Shown: positions 1-9,714, numbered from the stretch's first letter. The stretch is 64,000 nucleotides of DNA from DATBRV01 sp036560145 (GCA_036560145.1 DATBRV010000127.1:1-64000), one strand, 5' to 3'. Numbers and translations: made by a program. The notes: a model not told the origin generated them from the sequence alone.

Positions 1-1
1 C

Positions 2-976
<975 letters not shown>

Positions 977-994
977 CCGCGAAGCGATCGTACG

Positions 995-1034
995 GAGGCC
1001 GCCGTCGAGGGTTCACCCCCCCGGCGGCGGCCTC
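995..1034. terminator. Inverted repeat between convergent genes, possible bidirectional terminator
   Basis: A 10-bp perfect inverted repeat, GAGGCCGCCG at 995-1004 and CGGCGGCCTC at 1025-1034, with a 20-base loop. It starts 19 bases after the ammonium transporter stop and runs into the last codons of the convergent SGNH hydrolase gene. There is no clear T tract, so termination is inferred from position and stem stability only. Confidence 0.35.
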
Positions 1035-1993
1035 GCGGCTCTTCGGACCACCTCTTCCGCATCCCGCGCGATCTCATGGTAGATGGCGCCGTTCGGATGC
1101 CCCGCCCACAGCCACTCGTGCTTCTCCGGCGGGACGCGCGCCTGCGACGCCGGCGAATCGACCACCGGAACGGCGAGGCGCTCGCCGATGCGGCGCATGG
1201 CCCGATTGGCGGCGGCGAACATCCCCGCGTCGAGGGGGTACTCCACGAGCACCAGCGCCGCTCCGGCCGCGCGCGCGATGCTCGCCATCGCGGCGTAGTC
1301 GGCCTCGGCGCGCGCTTCGACCTCGGCGTCGGGGGCGTACTGGTCCGGACCCAGGCGCTCGTGCGTGATGCGCTCGATGCGCCCGTCGCGGCGCACGGTC
1401 CAGGTCTCCTCGAGCGAGAGGGCGCCCTCGACCCTGGCGACCTCCCAGACGCGGCGCCCGCGCTCGGCGTCGCGCTCGAGCGCGAGGTCGTGCAGCTTCA
1501 CGCGCAGCAGCCGGAAGACCCGCGAGCGCAGCGCGAGCTGCTCGAGCGCGAGGCGCCAGCCGCCCTGCGTCTCGTCCAGCTCCGAGACGTTCCAGGAATC
1601 GTTCACGCCGCTCCAGGCCACCACCACGTCCGGCTGGTAGCGGGCGAGCCAGACCGGCAGCCGGTTGCGCACCTGGGTCGAGCTGAGCCCGGGGACGCCG
1701 AGATTCACCACCGACCAGACACCCGGCTCGCGCTGCTCGAGCAGGCGCCCGAGCTGGGCCGGAAAGGACTCCTCCCGCCGGACCAACGCGCCGTAGGTAT
1801 GGGAGTCGCCGACGCAGAGGACGCGAAGGGTGGCACCGGCGCGCCAGGCGCCGGTGCGGTCGCCGACGAAACGGGAGGCGAGCTGGAGCGAGAGCTCGAG
1901 CAGGAGCAGCGCCGCGAGCAGGATGCCCAGCGCGAGGCCCGCGCCTCGAGCGAGCCGCCGGCCGGCGCCCCTAGCTCGCTGCTCCTGCGCCAT
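1013..1993 (-). CDS. SGNH/GDSL-family hydrolase, membrane-anchored
   Basis: About 326 residues. An N-terminal hydrophobic stretch (about residues 15-35, rich in Leu/Ala) suggests export or membrane anchoring. Catalytic block I is GDSHTYG with the nucleophile at Ser64, followed by the Gly block (NLGVPGLSS), block III as GVND, and a C-terminal WAGHPN that supplies the likely catalytic His. The family comprises esterases and acetyl-/acyl-hydrolases, often acting on polysaccharides or lipids; the substrate is not evident here. The start at 1993 was chosen because residues upstream of MAQEQ are low-complexity shadow. A related SGNH protein lies at 62517-63752. Confidence 0.8.
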   Translation of the reverse strand: MAQEQRARGAGRRLARGAGLALGILLAALLLLELSLQLASRFVGDRTGAWRAGATLRVLCVGDSHTYGALVRREESFPAQLGRLLEQREPGVWSVVNLGVPGLSSTQVRNRLPVWLARYQPDVVVAWSGVNDSWNVSELDETQGGWRLALEQLALRSRVFRLLRVKLHDLALERDAERGRRVWEVARVEGALSLEETWTVRRDGRIERITHERLGPDQYAPDAEVEARAEADYAAMASIARAAGAALVLVEYPLDAGMFAAANRAMRRIGERLAVPVVDSPASQARVPPEKHEWLWAGHPNGAIYHEIARDAEEVVRRAARPPPGG

Positions 1994-2063
1994 GCTCTCC
2001 GCCCACCTGGCTGCGCTCGGGATCCGGCAGTCTACCTTCCCGGAGCAGCGCTTGGAGAATTCC

Positions 2064-3494
2064 ATGCAGGACCCCCTGGCGAGCCTCGACGCGGTCGCCC
2101 AGGCCGAGCTGGTGCAAAGAAGAGAGGTGACGCCGCTCGACCTCGTCGACGCGGCGATCGCGCGCATCGAGCGGCTCGACCCGCTGCTGGGCGCCGTGGT
2201 CTGCCCTCTCTTCGAGGAGGCGCGCGGGGCGGCGCGTGGCGTGCCGCCCGGCGGCCCTTTCCGCGGCGTTCCCTTCCTGATGAAAGACGTGGGCGCGACC
2301 CAGGCCGGCCAGCCGCAGTGGATGGGCAACCGCGCGCTGCGCGACGCCGGCTACAAGGCCGCGCGCGACACCTACCTGGGGGCGCGGCTCCGCCGCGCGG
2401 GGCTGGTGACCGTCGGCAAGAGCAAGGTCCCCGAGTTCGGGCTCCAGTCGACCACGCAGCCGCTGGCCTTCGGCCCGACCCACAATCCCTGGGACCTGGC
2501 CCGTTCGCCGAGCGGCTCCTCGGGCGGCGCCTGCGCCGCGGTGGCGGCCGGACTGGTGCCGATCGCGCACGCCAACGACGGCGCCGGCTCGATCCGGCTG
2601 CCGGCGGCCTGGTGCGGCCTGGTCGGCCTCAAGCCCTCGCGCGGCCGGATCGCCCTCGAGCCGACCTGGATCGGGCGCTCCTTCGTGGGCTTCGCCGTGA
2701 CCCGCAGCGTGCGCGATGCGGCCGTGCTGCTGGACGCGGTGCACGGCAACGAGCCGGGCGATCTCTTCGTGCTGGCGGAGCCGCGGCGTCCATACCAAGA
2801 AGAGCTTGGCGCGGATCCGGGCTCGCTCCGGATCGGCCTGCTGGCCGAGATGCGCGGAGGCAGCCTGCACCCCGAGTGCCGGCTGGCCGTCGAGACGGCG
2901 GCGCGCCGGCTCGAAGCGCTCGGCCACCGGGTCGAGATCGCCTGGCCGGAGGCGCTCTTCGAGGAGGAGCGCGCGCTGCGCATGCTCGCCTTCGGCCCGC
3001 TCGAGTACCGGATGTGCCTGCGCACGCTCGCCGGATTGCTCGGCCGGCCGGTCGAGCCGGGCGACGTGGAGCCGTATTTATGGACGCTCGCGGGTCTCGA
3101 GTGGCCACCGGTCACGGCGGAGGACTACCTGGAGGCCGCCGAGTGGCGTCAGGGCTGGGCGGTGCGGGTCGCCTCCTGGTGGGCCGGCGGCTTCGATCTG
3201 CTGGTGACGCCTACTCTTTGCGAGCCGCCGGCGCTCCTCTCGGAGCTGGCGGTGGACGCCGAGCGCCCCTGGGATCTGCTCGAGCGCATCGGGCCGCACA
3301 TGGTCTTCACCGAGCCGTTCAACGTGACGGGCCAGCCCGCCATCTCGCTTCCGCTGCACTGGACGCCGGAGGGATTGCCGGTCGGCGTCCAGCTGGTCGC
3401 CGCGATCGGCCGCGAGGACCTGCTGCTGCGCGTCGCCAGCCAGCTCGAGCGGGAGCTGCCCTGGAGCGGGAGACGCCCGCCCGTGCACGCTTAG
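2064..3494 (+). CDS. Amidase signature family enzyme
   Basis: Hydrolyses a carbon-nitrogen amide bond. It is about 476 residues long. The Ser-cisSer-Lys triad is visible as Lys74 (MKDVG), Ser152 in the Gly/Ser-rich SGSSGGA, and nucleophile Ser176 in GAGSIRLPA; the 24-residue Ser-Ser spacing is the one known from the family. The start at 2064 has GGAG 9-12 bases upstream. An earlier in-frame ATG at 1992 lies within the divergent gene's start and is less likely. The C terminus fits the family (EPFNVTGQPAISLP). Its stop overlaps that of the convergent gene at 3491 by 4 bp. The substrate (fatty amide, aryl amide or other) cannot be told from sequence. Confidence 0.92.
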   Translation: MQDPLASLDAVAQAELVQRREVTPLDLVDAAIARIERLDPLLGAVVCPLFEEARGAARGVPPGGPFRGVPFLMKDVGATQAGQPQWMGNRALRDAGYKAARDTYLGARLRRAGLVTVGKSKVPEFGLQSTTQPLAFGPTHNPWDLARSPSGSSGGACAAVAAGLVPIAHANDGAGSIRLPAAWCGLVGLKPSRGRIALEPTWIGRSFVGFAVTRSVRDAAVLLDAVHGNEPGDLFVLAEPRRPYQEELGADPGSLRIGLLAEMRGGSLHPECRLAVETAARRLEALGHRVEIAWPEALFEEERALRMLAFGPLEYRMCLRTLAGLLGRPVEPGDVEPYLWTLAGLEWPPVTAEDYLEAAEWRQGWAVRVASWWAGGFDLLVTPTLCEPPALLSELAVDAERPWDLLERIGPHMVFTEPFNVTGQPAISLPLHWTPEGLPVGVQLVAAIGREDLLLRVASQLERELPWSGRRPPVHA

Positions 3495-4687
3495 TCGGAT
3501 CGAGAGAGGCGCCGCCGCCAGGCGCGCGCCTTGCGCTCGAAGGCCTGCCGGATCGCGTCGGCCCCCGCTTCGGAGCGCAGGAATGCGGCCCAGGCCTCGA
3601 AGCCGCAGGGAACCGCCAGGCCCGGGGGCGGTGGTCCCCCGGCCAGGAAGAAGTCGCGCAGCTCCGCCTGATACGCGAGATCGTGTCGTTCGTACCAGCG
3701 CTCGAGCGTCGCGGCCGGGATGCGCTGCTCGTCGGCGCTGTCGAAGGCCCAGAACGAGTTCTGCGTCTCGGGCTTGAGCTCGCCGTGCAGGCGGGTCCAC
3801 GGCGCCGGGGCCGGCGCCGCGAGCGGAGCCACCGGGTTCAGGTCCCCGAGGTCGCGCAGCACGATCACGCCGGTCGGGCGCAGATCGCGCCCGAGCTGGA
3901 CCAGCAGGTTCTGGGGGTTCGGGGTGTCGTACTGGAGGCCGTAGCGGGTCAGCAGCTTCGCCTTGGCGCGCCCGACCGCCTCGGCGTAGCAGGCGGCCCA
4001 GAACTCCTCGAAGCCGGCGCCGTGCAGGCTCGCGATCTGGCGTCCCCACCAGGGCAGGCTGAGCGCCGGGAGGTAGAAGCTCCCGTCCTGGAGCGGCGAG
4101 AGGTCGCGCACCAGGAAGCCGCTCTCGGAGCCGGGCACCATCACGGCGATCATCTCGCGGATCAGCAGCAGGGCGGGGTCCGGGCCGATCGCCGCGTCGA
4201 CCCGCTCGAAGAGCGACGTCCAGCGCAGCGCGTCCTCCGCCTCCTCGCGCAGCTTGGTCTTCTCCGGCTGAAGGAAATCGTGGTGCGGGTGGTCGGTCGG
4301 CAGCTTGACGGAGCACAGCGCGCTGCCCGGCGCGCCGGCCACCACCAGCGTGCGCGAGGAGGTGAAGCGCGCCTGCCAGGTCTCGGACGCCGGCTCGTCG
4401 AAGTAGGCGACGCTCGCGTCCGTGTTGAGCGGGTGCTTCGGGTAGAGCACGAGCCCGCGCCGGAAGAAGCGCCGCTCGAGCTCGCGCGGCGCGGCGTCGG
4501 CGAGATGCACGTCGAGGCGCTCGGCGGGAATCGCGGCGACCGGGAGGTCGACGGGCAGCATGCTGGTGCGGAAGCCCGGCAGATTCGCCTGCTCCTCCCA
4601 GCGCAGCCACTGCTCGATCGGATCGGGATCGACGTCGAGCGGGGGGCTCGGTCGGCAGCCTCGAGGGTCGGCGTTCGGGCTCGACAT
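3491..4687 (-). CDS. IucA/IucC (NIS synthetase)-like protein, tentative
   Basis: A 398-residue soluble protein. Two segments resemble the IucA/IucC siderophore-synthetase fold: SSRTLVV followed about 15 residues later by SVKLPTD (compare the ATP-binding SxRT...KLP pattern), and a C-terminal stretch RYGLQYDTPNPQNLLV...VLRDLGDLN that parallels the yGi..EaH.QN.L....lRDf pattern. The usual His of that second motif is replaced (DTPNPQN), and the protein is shorter than the roughly 580 residues typical of the family, so catalysis is uncertain. It is divergent from the aminomutase gene at 5023 across a 335-bp gap. Alternative: a diverged FhuF-like or unrelated ATP-binding protein. Confidence 0.45.
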   Translation of the reverse strand: MSSPNADPRGCRPSPPLDVDPDPIEQWLRWEEQANLPGFRTSMLPVDLPVAAIPAERLDVHLADAAPRELERRFFRRGLVLYPKHPLNTDASVAYFDEPASETWQARFTSSRTLVVAGAPGSALCSVKLPTDHPHHDFLQPEKTKLREEAEDALRWTSLFERVDAAIGPDPALLLIREMIAVMVPGSESGFLVRDLSPLQDGSFYLPALSLPWWGRQIASLHGAGFEEFWAACYAEAVGRAKAKLLTRYGLQYDTPNPQNLLVQLGRDLRPTGVIVLRDLGDLNPVAPLAAPAPAPWTRLHGELKPETQNSFWAFDSADEQRIPAATLERWYERHDLAYQAELRDFFLAGGPPPPGLAVPCGFEAWAAFLRSEAGADAIRQAFERKARAWRRRLSRSD

Positions 4688-5022
4688 GGGGGACGCGCCT
4701 CCCGCGCGTCAGGGGTCCGAGGGCGAGTCGCGCCCGCGGCCTCACGGCCGGATCTCCGGCCTATCGGCACACGTTGAGACGGCGTTGACCGGAGCGCGAT
4801 TCGAACCCCGTGGGGTTCGCGTGGGAGTCGAAGCTTGCAACCCCCGGGCTCGCATCGGCCCCACGACCCCTCGCAACTGGGACGGGCAGACCGGCGCGGG
4901 ATGTTGGGTTTCCTCTCGACAAGCGGATGGCTCGGCATACAATGCGCGCGAAGTCGCGAGGACCGCGGCTCGCTCGGGTGAGCGAGCCGGCGCGGCCGGC
5001 GGTAGAGGGGGGTTCCGATCCG
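4688..5022. other. 335-bp divergent intergenic region
   Basis: It lies between the IucA/IucC-like gene (minus) and the aminomutase gene (plus). It contains the plus-strand promoter candidate at 4916-4943 and a run of G (GAGGGGGG, 5005-5012) that could serve as ribosome-binding site. A fragment GATTCGAACCCC at 4798-4809 looks like an inverted tRNA T-loop, but no cloverleaf can be built around it. No small gene with coding character was seen. Confidence 0.6.
4916..4943 (+). promoter_or_regulatory. Sigma-70-type promoter candidate for the aminomutase operon
   Basis: A -35 TCGACA (4916-4921; 5 of 6 to TTGACA) and a -10 TACAAT (4938-4943; 5 of 6 to TATAAT) are separated by 16 bp. This gives a leader of roughly 70 bases before the ATG at 5023. 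Confidence 0.5.
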
Positions 5023-6432
5023 ATGTCGTTGCAGGCCGAGCTGGCCGCACCCAGCGCGCCGACGGGCGCTCAAGCGGCACCCGCCTCCGTCCCAAACCGA
5101 TCCGCCCTGCCATCTCCGCGTCATCCCGCCTGGGCCGACGTCCCAGAATCGAGCTGGAACGACGTCGCCTGGCAGCTCAAGAACGCGATCCGCAACGCCG
5201 CCGATCTGGCGCGCTTCCTGGATCTCTCCGAGGACGAGCGGCGCGCGACCGATACGCTCGGCCGTGTCTTCAGCTTCGCGGTGACACCATACTATTTCAG
5301 CCTGATCGATCCGGCCGATCCCGAGGATCCGATCCGGCGCATGATCCTCCCCTCGCTCGAGGAAGAGCGCAGCACCGCGTTCGGCGAGGTCGACCCGCTC
5401 GGCGAGAAGCCGGATCAGGTCGCCCCCGGGCTCACGCACCGCTACCCCGACCGCGTGCTGTTCGTGGTGACGAGCTTCTGCACCTCCTACTGCCGCTTCT
5501 GCATCCGCAAGCGGAACTGGCACGACTCGGACGCCGCGCGCAGCCGCGAGGACGTCGACCAGGCGCTCGCCTACATCCGCGCCCATCCCGAGATCCGAGA
5601 CGTGCTGGTCTCGGGCGGCGATCCGCTCACGCTGCCCGCCAAGCAGCTCGACTACGCGCTCAGCGGACTCCGTGCGATTCCGCACGTCGAGATCGTGCGC
5701 TTCGGCTCGCGCGAGCCGGTGCAGCTCCCGATGCGCGTCACCCCCGAGCTGACCTCGCTGCTGGAAAAGCATGCGCCGGTCTGGCTCAACACCCACTTCA
5801 ACCACCCGCGCGAGATCACGGCCGACGCGGCGCGCGCGGTCGATCGCTTGCTGCGCGCGGGGATTCCCGTGAACAATCAGTCCGTCCTGCTGCGCGGCGT
5901 GAACGATTCGGTGGAGGTGATGCGCGAGCTGGTGCAGGGCCTGCTCCGCATCAAGGTGCGCCCCTACTATCTCTATCACTGCGACGACGTGGTGGGGGCC
6001 GCGCACCTGCGCACCAGCGTGCGGCGCGGGCTCGAGATCCTGGAAGGGCTGCGCGGGCACACCACCGGCTTCGCGATCCCGACCTTCGTGGTCGACGCGC
6101 CGGGCGGAGGCGGCAAGATCCCGTTGATGCCCAACTACCTGGTGAGCCAGGGCGAGAGCAGCCTCGTCGTGCGCAATTTCGAAGGCGTGCTGGTGCGCAT
6201 CGACGACGGCCCGGCGGCCGCCATTGGAGAGAGCAAGGCGTCGCCGAGCGCCGGCCGGCGCAGCGGCGGACGCGCCGCGCGGGCCGCCCAGCCGCCGCAG
6301 AGCGTCGCCGATCTGCTCGCCGGCGAAGGCCGCCGGCTGGTGCCGCAGGGTCTCCAGCACTACGCGCGCCGCCGCGCCGTGGCCGGCGCGAAGCGCGCCG
6401 GCCGGCGGCGCAGCGAAAAGCCGGTCTCTTGA
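5023..6432 (+). CDS. kamA: KamA-family radical SAM aminomutase (lysine 2,3-aminomutase-like)
   Basis: Radical SAM/PLP enzyme expected to convert L-lysine to beta-lysine. It is 469 residues long. The cluster motif CTSYCRFC places Cys153, Cys157 and Cys160 on the [4Fe-4S] cluster, preceded by the family block GLTHRYPDRVLF. Both acidic positions associated with lysine recognition seem present, in YHCDDVVG and in FVVDAPGGGGKIP, which favours lysine over glutamate. A basic Ala/Arg-rich extension of about 65 residues after position 400 is unusual for KamA. Its stop overlaps the TTG start of the ATP-grasp gene (TTGA), so the two are translationally coupled. An EpmB-like role is less likely given the C-terminal motif and neighbours. 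Confidence 0.85.
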   Translation: MSLQAELAAPSAPTGAQAAPASVPNRSALPSPRHPAWADVPESSWNDVAWQLKNAIRNAADLARFLDLSEDERRATDTLGRVFSFAVTPYYFSLIDPADPEDPIRRMILPSLEEERSTAFGEVDPLGEKPDQVAPGLTHRYPDRVLFVVTSFCTSYCRFCIRKRNWHDSDAARSREDVDQALAYIRAHPEIRDVLVSGGDPLTLPAKQLDYALSGLRAIPHVEIVRFGSREPVQLPMRVTPELTSLLEKHAPVWLNTHFNHPREITADAARAVDRLLRAGIPVNNQSVLLRGVNDSVEVMRELVQGLLRIKVRPYYLYHCDDVVGAAHLRTSVRRGLEILEGLRGHTTGFAIPTFVVDAPGGGGKIPLMPNYLVSQGESSLVVRNFEGVLVRIDDGPAAAIGESKASPSAGRRSGGRAARAAQPPQSVADLLAGEGRRLVPQGLQHYARRRAVAGAKRAGRRRSEKPVS

Positions 6433-7481
6433 AGGCCGCGGTCGTCTACAGCCGGCTTCCGGAAGGCCGACTCGCTCCGGACGACGACCGCTTCGAGGAG
6501 TTCGACGCGCCCGACGTGCCGGCCGCGGTGGCGGGCGCGCTGGAGCGCCTCGGCTACGCCGCCTGCGCGATCGAGGACGACCCGCGCCTGGTCGGGCGCC
6601 TGCGGCGGGAGCGGCCGGATTTCGTGGTCAATCTCGCCGAGGGGCGCAGCGGGCGCGGGCGCGAGGCGATCGTTCCGTCGATCTGCGAGCACCTGGGCCT
6701 GCCCTACACGGGCTCCGACGCGCTCACCCTGGCGGCGAGCCTCGACAAGGACGTCGCCAAGCGCCTGGTTTCGCCCTTCGTCGAGGTGGCGCCGGGCGTG
6801 CTGGTGCGGCCCGGCGAGGCGCTGCCCGAGGTCGCCTTCCCGGCCATCGTGAAGCCCGTCTGCGAGGGATCGAGCAAGGGCATCCGCGACGGCGCCAGCG
6901 TCGTCTCGGATCCCGGCGCGCTCGCCGAGCAGGTGCGCCGCGTGACCGAGCGCTACCGCCAGCCGGCGCTGGTGGAGGCCTACGTCGAGGGCGCCGAGCT
7001 GACGGCGGCGGTGCTCGGGAGCGAACAGCCCCGGGTCGCGGCCCTGATGCAGGCGATTCCGCTCCAGGGCGATCCACATAAGTTCGTGTATAGCCTGGAG
7101 GCCAAGCGCGACTGGCGCAACCGGGTTCGTTACGCGGTGCCTCCCGAGCTGCCGCCGGCGGCGCTCGCCGCGCTCGAGCGCGCCGCCCTGGCGGCCTTCT
7201 CGGCGCTCGGCTGCCGCGACGTGGCGCGCATCGATTTCCGGGTGACGCGGGATGGCGAGCCGGTCTTCCTGGAGGCCAACCCGCTGCCGGGGCTCTCGCC
7301 CGAGAAGGGCGACATCGTGATCGCGACGCGCGCGACGGGCCTCTCGTACGATGCGCTGATCGGCGCGATCGTGGCGCGCGCGGCCGGGGAAGCGGCGCGC
7401 GCTCAATCCTCGCGCGAGATCGCGGGGCCGCCCGGCTTGCCGAGCGCCTGGTCGACCAGCCACCCGATCAGCGAGGTGTAG
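6429..7481 (+). CDS. D-Ala-D-Ala ligase-like ATP-grasp enzyme, coupled to the aminomutase
   Basis: An ATP-dependent carboxylate-amine ligase of about 350 residues. The TTG start overlaps the aminomutase stop; no other start gives an equally complete N terminus (KAAVVYSRLPEG). Ddl-type features are VNLAEG, PYTGSDALTLAASLDKDVAKR, the ATP-binding IVKPVCEGSSKGI, the E-rich strand VEAYVEGAELT, and the metal-binding end DFRVTRDGEPVFLEANPLPGLSP. The omega-loop residues differ from true D-Ala-D-Ala ligases, and no peptidoglycan genes are near. Coupling to KamA suggests that it attaches a beta-amino acid (beta-lysine) to another molecule; this is inference. Its 3' end overlaps the convergent ligase gene by 79 bp. 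Confidence 0.82.
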   Translation: MKAAVVYSRLPEGRLAPDDDRFEEFDAPDVPAAVAGALERLGYAACAIEDDPRLVGRLRRERPDFVVNLAEGRSGRGREAIVPSICEHLGLPYTGSDALTLAASLDKDVAKRLVSPFVEVAPGVLVRPGEALPEVAFPAIVKPVCEGSSKGIRDGASVVSDPGALAEQVRRVTERYRQPALVEAYVEGAELTAAVLGSEQPRVAALMQAIPLQGDPHKFVYSLEAKRDWRNRVRYAVPPELPPAALAALERAALAAFSALGCRDVARIDFRVTRDGEPVFLEANPLPGLSPEKGDIVIATRATGLSYDALIGAIVARAAGEAARAQSSREIAGPPGLPSAWSTSHPISEV

Positions 7482-8434
7482 TCGATTCCCGCGCGCGCGG
7501 CGGCGAGCGCCATCTCGTGGTGGGGCGCGAGATCGGGGTTGGGGTTCACGTCCACCACGATCATGCCGCCCTCGCCGGTGAGGCGCAGATCGACGCGCCC
7601 ATAGCCGCGCAGGTCGAGCGCGCGCCAGGCGGCGCAGCCGGTCTCGATCACACGCCGGGCGAGCGCCGGCCCCAGATCCCGCGCCGGTACCAGGGGCGTG
7701 CCCCGGTACTCGTCGCTCCCCGGGTGCCACTTCGCGGCGTAGGTGACGAGCTTCGGCCGGCCGGCCGGGAATCCGGAGTAGTCGATCTCGAAGATCGGGA
7801 GCGGCGTCGGCTCCTGCGCGGGGCCGATCAGCGAGACGCTGAGCTCGCGGCCTTCGATGAACTCCTCGACCAGGGCCGGCTGTCGGTATTGCCCGATCAG
7901 GGCGCGCGCGAGGCGGCGCGCGGCCGCCTCGTCCGCGACGACGCTCTCGAGATGGATGCCGTGGCTCGCGTCCTCGCGCGCGGGCTTCACGATCCAGGGC
8001 GGGGAGAGGCCCGCGAGCGACTCGTCGCCGCGCGCGAGCACGGCGCCGCCCGCGACCGGAACGCCCTGCGCGGCGAGCAGGGCGCGCGCGACCGGCTTGT
8101 CGAGGGCGTGCGCCAGCGCCAGCGGGGGCGAGCCCGTATAGGGCAGCCCGATCCAATCGAGCAGCATGGCGACGCTGGCCTCCATGCGCGCGTCGCCCCC
8201 GACGGATTCGGCGAGGTGGAAGGCGACGTCGGGCCGGGCCCGGTCGAGATCGGCGAGCAGGCGCTGGGGGTCGCGGGTCACGCCGACGCGAGCGACGCTC
8301 CAGCCGAGCGCGAGACAGGCTTCTTCGACGTGACGAGCGACCTCGCGCACGCCGGCGACGGCGAGCGCGTCGTCGTCCACGCCGTGCGCGAGCGTGGCGT
8401 CGTCGCTGGTGAGCACGGCGATCCGGCGCGGCAT
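7403..8434 (-). CDS. Second D-Ala-D-Ala ligase-like ATP-grasp enzyme
   Basis: About 343 residues; the start at 8434 is preceded by GGGAGGA. It carries the same fold marks as its convergent neighbour: FHLAESVGG, PYTGSPPLALAHALDKPVAR, the ATP-binding WIVKPAREDASHGI, VEEFIEGRELSVSLIG, and the metal-binding VDLRLTGEGGMIVVDVNPNPDL. Sequence similarity to the 6429-7481 protein is moderate (for example the QYRQPALVE / RYRQPALVE stretch), so they look like old paralogues with different substrates. It contains a KWHPGSDEYRGTPLVPA insert that the partner lacks. It is divergent from the MFS gene with only 29 bp between starts. It may add a second building block to the same product. Confidence 0.8.
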   Translation of the reverse strand: MPRRIAVLTSDDATLAHGVDDDALAVAGVREVARHVEEACLALGWSVARVGVTRDPQRLLADLDRARPDVAFHLAESVGGDARMEASVAMLLDWIGLPYTGSPPLALAHALDKPVARALLAAQGVPVAGGAVLARGDESLAGLSPPWIVKPAREDASHGIHLESVVADEAAARRLARALIGQYRQPALVEEFIEGRELSVSLIGPAQEPTPLPIFEIDYSGFPAGRPKLVTYAAKWHPGSDEYRGTPLVPARDLGPALARRVIETGCAAWRALDLRGYGRVDLRLTGEGGMIVVDVNPNPDLAPHHEMALAAARAGIDYTSLIGWLVDQALGKPGGPAISRED

Positions 8435-8463
8435 GCGTCCTCCCGGATCGCGAGGCATAGCAG

Positions 8464-9714
8464 ATGACGGAGAACGATCGCCCGGCGACGCTGCGCCGCG
8501 ACCTGCGCGCGATCGTCGGCGACGGCGTCGCCTTCAGCGTGATGGTGGGGGCGGGCGAGACCTACATCCCCGCCTTCGCGCTCGCCGCCGGGCTCGGCGA
8601 GATCACCGCGGGCCTGGTGGCGACCCTGCCGATGCTGGTGGGGGCGGCCTTCCAGCTGGTGTCGCCGGCGGCGGTGCGCCGGCTCGGATCCCGGCGGCGT
8701 TGGGTGGTGCTCTGCGCGAGCGCGCAGGCCGCCAGCTTCGCGCCGCTCGTCGTCGCCGCGCTCGCCGGCCGTCTCTCGCGCCCGGTGCTCTTCTTCGCGG
8801 CCGCCCTCTATTGGGGCTTCGGGATGGCGACCGGGCCGGCCTGGAACGCCTGGATCACGCAGATCGTCCCGCGGCCGATCCGCTCGCGCTTCTTCGCGGT
8901 GCGGGCGCGCTGGTCGCAGGCGGCCGTGCTGGCGGGCCTGCTCGCGGGGGGCGTGTCGCTCCAGGCCGGGGTCGGCGCGCAGCGCCCGCTGCTGATCTTC
9001 GCCGCCCTCTTCGGCACGGCGCTGCTGGCGCGCGCGGTCTCTTCGCGCTTCCTCGCCAGCCAGAGCGAGCCGGAGGGCCCGGCGCCGGACACGCTGCGGA
9101 TCTCGCCGCGCGCCTTCTGGGCGACCTTCCGGGATCCCGCCCATGGCCGGCTCCTGCTCTTCCTGATCTGGCTCCAGATGGGGGTGCACGTCTCGGCGCC
9201 CTACTTCACGCCCTTCATGCTCGGGCCGCTGAAGCTCTCCTACGGCGAGTACGCGGTGCTCACCGGGATCGCATTCGTGGCCCGGATCGCGGCGATGCCG
9301 GCGCTCGGAAGCCTCGCGCACCGCGCCGGCAGCCGGCGTCTGCTCTGGATCGCGAGCGTCGGAATCGTGCCGCTGCCGGCCTGCTGGCTGATCTCGCAGC
9401 ACTTCGCCTGGCTGCTGCTGGTCCAGGTCGCGGCGGGCATCGCGTGGGGGGCGTTCGAGCTGGCGACCCTGCTGGTCTTCTTCGACGACATCCCCGATCG
9501 CCGGCGCACCAGCGTGCTCTCGATCTTCAACCTCGCCAACGCGATCGCGGTGGTGATCGGCGCCGGCGCCGGCTCGCTGCTGTTCCGGGCCTTCGGCCCC
9601 CAGCTTCCGGGCTACGCCGTGCTCTTCGTGGTCTCGTCCTGCCTGCGGATCGCGGGCTTGCTCTGGCTGCGGCGATCGATCGGCTCGTACACGAGGCCGA
9701 TCGGACCCGCGTAG
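8464..9714 (+). CDS. MFS transporter
   Basis: A 416-residue inner-membrane protein with about 12 hydrophobic segments. The first half resembles effluxers of the major facilitator superfamily (an acidic YIPAFALAAGLGEITAG loop, then RRLGSRRRWVVL as the cytoplasmic basic loop), and a second RAGSRRLLWIASV loop follows in the C-terminal half. The start ATG at 8464 lies 29 bp from the divergent ATP-grasp start. In this setting it could export the product of the aminomutase/ligase genes; that is inferred from position only. The last 103 bp overlap the citrate synthase gene on the other strand. Confidence 0.8.
   Translation: MTENDRPATLRRDLRAIVGDGVAFSVMVGAGETYIPAFALAAGLGEITAGLVATLPMLVGAAFQLVSPAAVRRLGSRRRWVVLCASAQAASFAPLVVAALAGRLSRPVLFFAAALYWGFGMATGPAWNAWITQIVPRPIRSRFFAVRARWSQAAVLAGLLAGGVSLQAGVGAQRPLLIFAALFGTALLARAVSSRFLASQSEPEGPAPDTLRISPRAFWATFRDPAHGRLLLFLIWLQMGVHVSAPYFTPFMLGPLKLSYGEYAVLTGIAFVARIAAMPALGSLAHRAGSRRLLWIASVGIVPLPACWLISQHFAWLLLVQVAAGIAWGAFELATLLVFFDDIPDRRRTSVLSIFNLANAIAVVIGAGAGSLLFRAFGPQLPGYAVLFVVSSCLRIAGLLWLRRSIGSYTRPIGPA

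Noticed and set aside
1076..4777. A plus-strand open frame of 1233 codons
   Set aside because: It runs antisense to the SGNH and IucA/IucC-like genes and in a wrong frame through the amidase; the composition is Arg/Ala/Gly shadow of GC-rich DNA.
4798..4809. GATTCGAACCCC, resembling an inverted tRNA T-loop upstream of the aminomutase
   Set aside because: The flanks do not form a T-stem, anticodon arm or acceptor in either strand, and no tmRNA end fits.
4560..6428. A long N-terminal extension of the ATP-grasp gene (open frame from 4560)
   Set aside because: It overlaps the aminomutase in another frame with no family residues; the TTG at 6429 gives a complete ligase.
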